From: Metapseudomonas otitidis
GTDB lineage: Bacteria > Pseudomonadota > Gammaproteobacteria > Pseudomonadales > Pseudomonadaceae
Length of the DNA: 64,000 nt
Assembly (NCBI RefSeq): GCF_900111835.1
Contig: NZ_FOJP01000001.1
Location: 186,001-250,000, forward strand
Direction: 5' to 3'
A model generated the notes under the pieces. The model had not been told where the DNA came from. It saw only the letters and a program-made list of their open reading frames with translations, and made no database searches. The translations under genes were made by a program, and so were the position numbers. Below, piece after piece: positions 61,823-64,000 of the stretch (position 1 is its first letter; every line of letters begins with the position of its first letter).

Positions 61823-63274
61823 ATGTTTGGTTCCAACGACGACAAGAAGACGCCGGCCGAGCCGGCCGAGAAAAAATCCCTGTTCGGCTGGTTCCGCCGC
61901 AAGTCCCAGGACGCGGCGCCGGCCCAGCCCGAGCCCACCCCTGAGGCCGCACCGGCCGTCGAAGCCGCCGAGGTTCCGACGCCCGCTCCAGCGTCCGAGT
62001 CGGTGAGCGCCGCTCAGCCCGAGTCGGTTGCGCCCGCGCCCATCGTCCCCGAGCCTGCTGCACCTGCACCTGCACCTGCACCTGCACCTGCACCTGCACC
62101 TGAAGTGGTCGCCCCCGCCGAGCCGACGGTACCCGTCGAACCGGTTGCGCCGGTCGAGCCCGTCGTGGCCCAGGCCGAGCAGCCCGTTGCAGAGGCCCCC
62201 GCCGTGGTGCCCTCGCCGGCGCCGGTTGCCGTGCCGGTGGAGCCGCTGCCCGAGGTGGCGGCGGTCGTTCCGGCTGCCGAGGCTCAGCCCGTGGTCGAGG
62301 CCGTCCCCGAGGCGGTTGCACCGGTGGCCGCCGAGCCGGCCCGCGCCGGCTTCTTCGCCCGCCTCAAGCAGGGTCTGTCGAAGACCAGCGCCAGCATCGG
62401 CGAGGGCATGGCCAGCCTGTTCCTCGGGCGCAAGGCCATCGATGACGACCTGCTGGACGAGATCGAGACCCGCCTGCTGACCGCCGACGTCGGCGTCGAG
62501 GCCACCACCTCCATCGTCCAGAGCCTGACCCAGAAGGTCGCGCGCAAGCAGCTGGCCGACGCCGATGCGCTGTACAAGGCGCTGCAGGACGAACTGGCCA
62601 GCCTGCTCAAGCCCGTCGAGCAGAAGCTGGTGATCGACAGCGCCAAGCGCCCCTACGTGATCCTCGTGGTCGGCGTGAACGGCGTCGGCAAGACCACCAC
62701 CATCGGCAAGCTGGCCAAGAAGCTGCAGCTGGAGGGCAAGAAGGTCATGCTCGCCGCCGGTGACACCTTCCGCGCCGCCGCCGTCGAGCAGCTGCAGGTA
62801 TGGGGCGAACGCAACAACATCGCCGTGATCGCCCAGCACACCGGCGCCGACTCCGCCTCGGTGATCTTCGACGCCGTGCAGGCCGCCAAGGCCCGTGGTG
62901 TGGATGTGCTGATCGCCGACACCGCCGGGCGCCTGCACACCAAGGACAACCTCATGGAGGAGCTGAAGAAGGTGCGCCGCGTGATCGGCAAGCTGGACGA
63001 GACCGCTCCCCACGAAGTGCTGCTGGTGCTGGACGCCGGCACCGGCCAGAACGCCATCAACCAGGCCAAGCAGTTCCACCAGGCGGTGAGCCTGTCGGGC
63101 CTGGCGCTGACCAAGCTGGACGGCACCGCCAAGGGCGGCGTGATCTTCGCCCTGGCCAAGCAGTTCGCCCTGCCGATCCGCTACATCGGCGTGGGTGAAG
63201 GTATCGACGACCTGCGCGACTTCGAGGCCGAGGCCTTCGTCCGCGCCCTGTTCGCCGAGCAGGAGCGCGCATGA
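61823..63274 (+). CDS. ftsY: Signal recognition particle receptor FtsY
   Basis: 483 residues. The N-terminal A domain (about 35-170) is rich in Pro, Ala, Val and Glu and includes seven CACCTG units giving an Ala-Pro run; this part links to membrane and translocon. The NG domain follows: G1 GVNGVGKT at 284-291, [11 protein letters not shown] (G2), [12 protein letters not shown] (G3) and [10 protein letters not shown] (G4). It receives SRP-ribosome complexes at the inner membrane. The ATG at 61823 begins MFGSNDDKK, as in homologs. Confidence 0.96.
   Translation: MFGSNDDKKTPAEPAEKKSLFGWFRRKSQDAAPAQPEPTPEAAPAVEAAEVPTPAPASESVSAAQPESVAPAPIVPEPAAPAPAPAPAPAPAPEVVAPAEPTVPVEPVAPVEPVVAQAEQPVAEAPAVVPSPAPVAVPVEPLPEVAAVVPAAEAQPVVEAVPEAVAPVAAEPARAGFFARLKQGLSKTSASIGEGMASLFLGRKAIDDDLLDEIETRLLTADVGVEATTSIVQSLTQKVARKQLADADALYKALQDELASLLKPVEQKLVIDSAKRPYVILVVGVNGVGKTTTIGKLAKKLQLEGKKVMLAAGDTFRAAAVEQLQVWGERNNIAVIAQHTGADSASVIFDAVQAAKARGVDVLIADTAGRLHTKDNLMEELKKVRRVIGKLDETAPHEVLLVLDAGTGQNAINQAKQFHQAVSLSGLALTKLDGTAKGGVIFALAKQFALPIRYIGVGEGIDDLRDFEAEAFVRALFAEQERA
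62061..62102 (+). repeat. Hexanucleotide microsatellite (CACCTG x7) inside ftsY
   Basis: Seven perfect copies of CACCTG encode an alternating Ala-Pro run in the flexible N-terminal domain. As the unit is six bases, length change by slippage stays in frame. Confidence 0.9.
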
Positions 63275-63939
63275 TCCGCTTCGAGCAGGTCGGCAAGCGC
63301 TATCCCAATGGCCATGTCGGCCTGCATGAACTGAGTTTCCGCGTCCGCCGGGGCGAGTTCCTCTTCGTCACCGGCCACTCCGGCGCCGGCAAGAGCACCC
63401 TGCTGCGGCTGCTGCTGGCCATGGAGCGTCCCACCACCGGCAAGCTGCTGCTGGCCGGGCAGGACCTCTCCACCATCACCAACTCCCAGATCCCCTTCCT
63501 GCGCCGGCAGATCGGCGTGGTGTTCCAGAACCACCAGCTGCTGTTCGACCGCACCGTGTTCGACAACGTGGCGCTGCCGCTGCAGATCCACGGCCTGTCC
63601 AAGCCGGAGATCGCCAAGCGCGTGGGCATCGCCCTGGAGCGCGTGTCCCTGTCGGACAAGGCCGAGCTGTTCCCGGCCGACCTGTCCACCGGCCAGCAAC
63701 AGCGCGTGGGCATCGCCCGCGCCGTGGTGCATCGCCCGGCCCTGCTGCTGGCGGATGAACCCACCGGCAACCTGGACCCGCGCCTGGCCGCCGAGATCAT
63801 GGGCGTTTTCGAGGACATCAACCGCTTGGGCACCACGGTTCTGATCGCCAGCCACGACCTGGCACTGATCGCCCGCATGCGCCACCGCATGCTGACCCTG
63901 CAACGCGGCCGCCTGATCGGCGACGGGGAGGCCGGCTGA
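63271..63939 (+). CDS. ftsE: Cell division ABC ATPase FtsE
   Basis: 222 residues. Walker A GHSGAGKST, signature LSTGQQQRVGIARA (T in place of the second residue G), Walker B LLLADEPTG and the H-loop ASHDLAL. FtsEX activates septal peptidoglycan hydrolases through periplasmic partners. Starts as ATGA overlapping the ftsY stop. Confidence 0.96.
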   Translation: MIRFEQVGKRYPNGHVGLHELSFRVRRGEFLFVTGHSGAGKSTLLRLLLAMERPTTGKLLLAGQDLSTITNSQIPFLRRQIGVVFQNHQLLFDRTVFDNVALPLQIHGLSKPEIAKRVGIALERVSLSDKAELFPADLSTGQQQRVGIARAVVHRPALLLADEPTGNLDPRLAAEIMGVFEDINRLGTTVLIASHDLALIARMRHRMLTLQRGRLIGDGEAG

Positions 63940-64000
63940 TGAGCGCATCCCGCATGCCGCCGCCCAAGCCCGCCGAGCGCGTGGGCGCCACGGCCCGTCC
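63939..64000 (+). CDS. ftsX: Cell division protein FtsX, partial
   Basis: ATG at 63939 overlaps the ftsE stop by one base and opens MSASRMPPPKPAERVGATAR, cut off by the window end. Only the cytoplasmic N-terminus of FtsX is present; identity rests on the conserved ftsY-ftsE-ftsX order. Confidence 0.85.
   Translation, partial: MSASRMPPPKPAERVGATAR

Overview
The window is a GC-rich, gene-dense stretch of Pseudomonas chromosome. Gene order closely follows, from memory, the P. aeruginosa PAO1 segment from about PA0313 to PA0375: serA, carO, a pot-type polyamine locus, rpiA, ilvA, rppH, ptsP, lgt, thyA, glpQ, folA, ilvD, pfpI, mutM, ggt, fdx, coaD, rsmD, ftsYEX. Protein differences and extra genes suggest a non-aeruginosa species, perhaps of the resinovorans/otitidis type; that is an inference. 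No rRNA, tRNA, CRISPR array, prophage or recognisable transposase was seen.

Layout. 1-2462: a cut-off secreted protein, a DUF523 protein, a solute-binding protein that appears to lack its second lobe, a DUF4399 protein, and a 171-bp tandem repeat (three copies, each with a terminator hairpin). 2463-7427: serA divergent from a D-2-hydroxyglutarate dehydrogenase-type flavoprotein (a known functional pair), an FAH-family hydrolase, a phytase-like SdiA-regulated protein, and carO behind three TTAAG half-sites spaced for CarR/BqsR. 7644-9871: an inserted four-gene cassette (putative winged-helix protein, MglA/CvnD-like small GTPase, two roadblock/LC7-like proteins) lying between carO and the polyamine locus. 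This is the best candidate for an undescribed signalling module. 9963-17720: polyamine ABC importer genes, an APC permease, an acetylpolyamine amidohydrolase and an AraC-family regulator, all on the minus strand. 17853-18776: a second phytase-like protein (CarP type) with its own CarR-like box.

18814-33829: core metabolism and signalling: SEL1 lipoprotein, rpiA/ilvA, a three-gene membrane/SDR group, HAD phosphatase, rppH-ptsP, a PAS-GGDEF cyclase, NRDE, TauE, lgt-thyA and RNase T2. 33848-49999: a GTPase/membrane pair (DUF3482/DUF2868), glpQ, folA, a phosphodiesterase, nucleobase permease, ilvD, rlmI, pfpI, HDOD, mutM, acyltransferase, a small secreted protein and a Na/Pi-type transporter. 50007-64000: ggt, ferredoxin, coaD, a GMC/Tat/aldehyde dehydrogenase operon with a divergent TetR and palindromic operator, an M16 protease pair-rsmD-hydrolase operon, and ftsY-ftsE-ftsX (ftsX cut by the window end).

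Functional themes are serine and branched-chain amino acid synthesis, polyamine import and deacetylation, calcium/iron-responsive CarSR (BqsSR) output, nitrogen-PTS and RNA-decapping control, alcohol/aldehyde oxidation, and membrane protein targeting and division.
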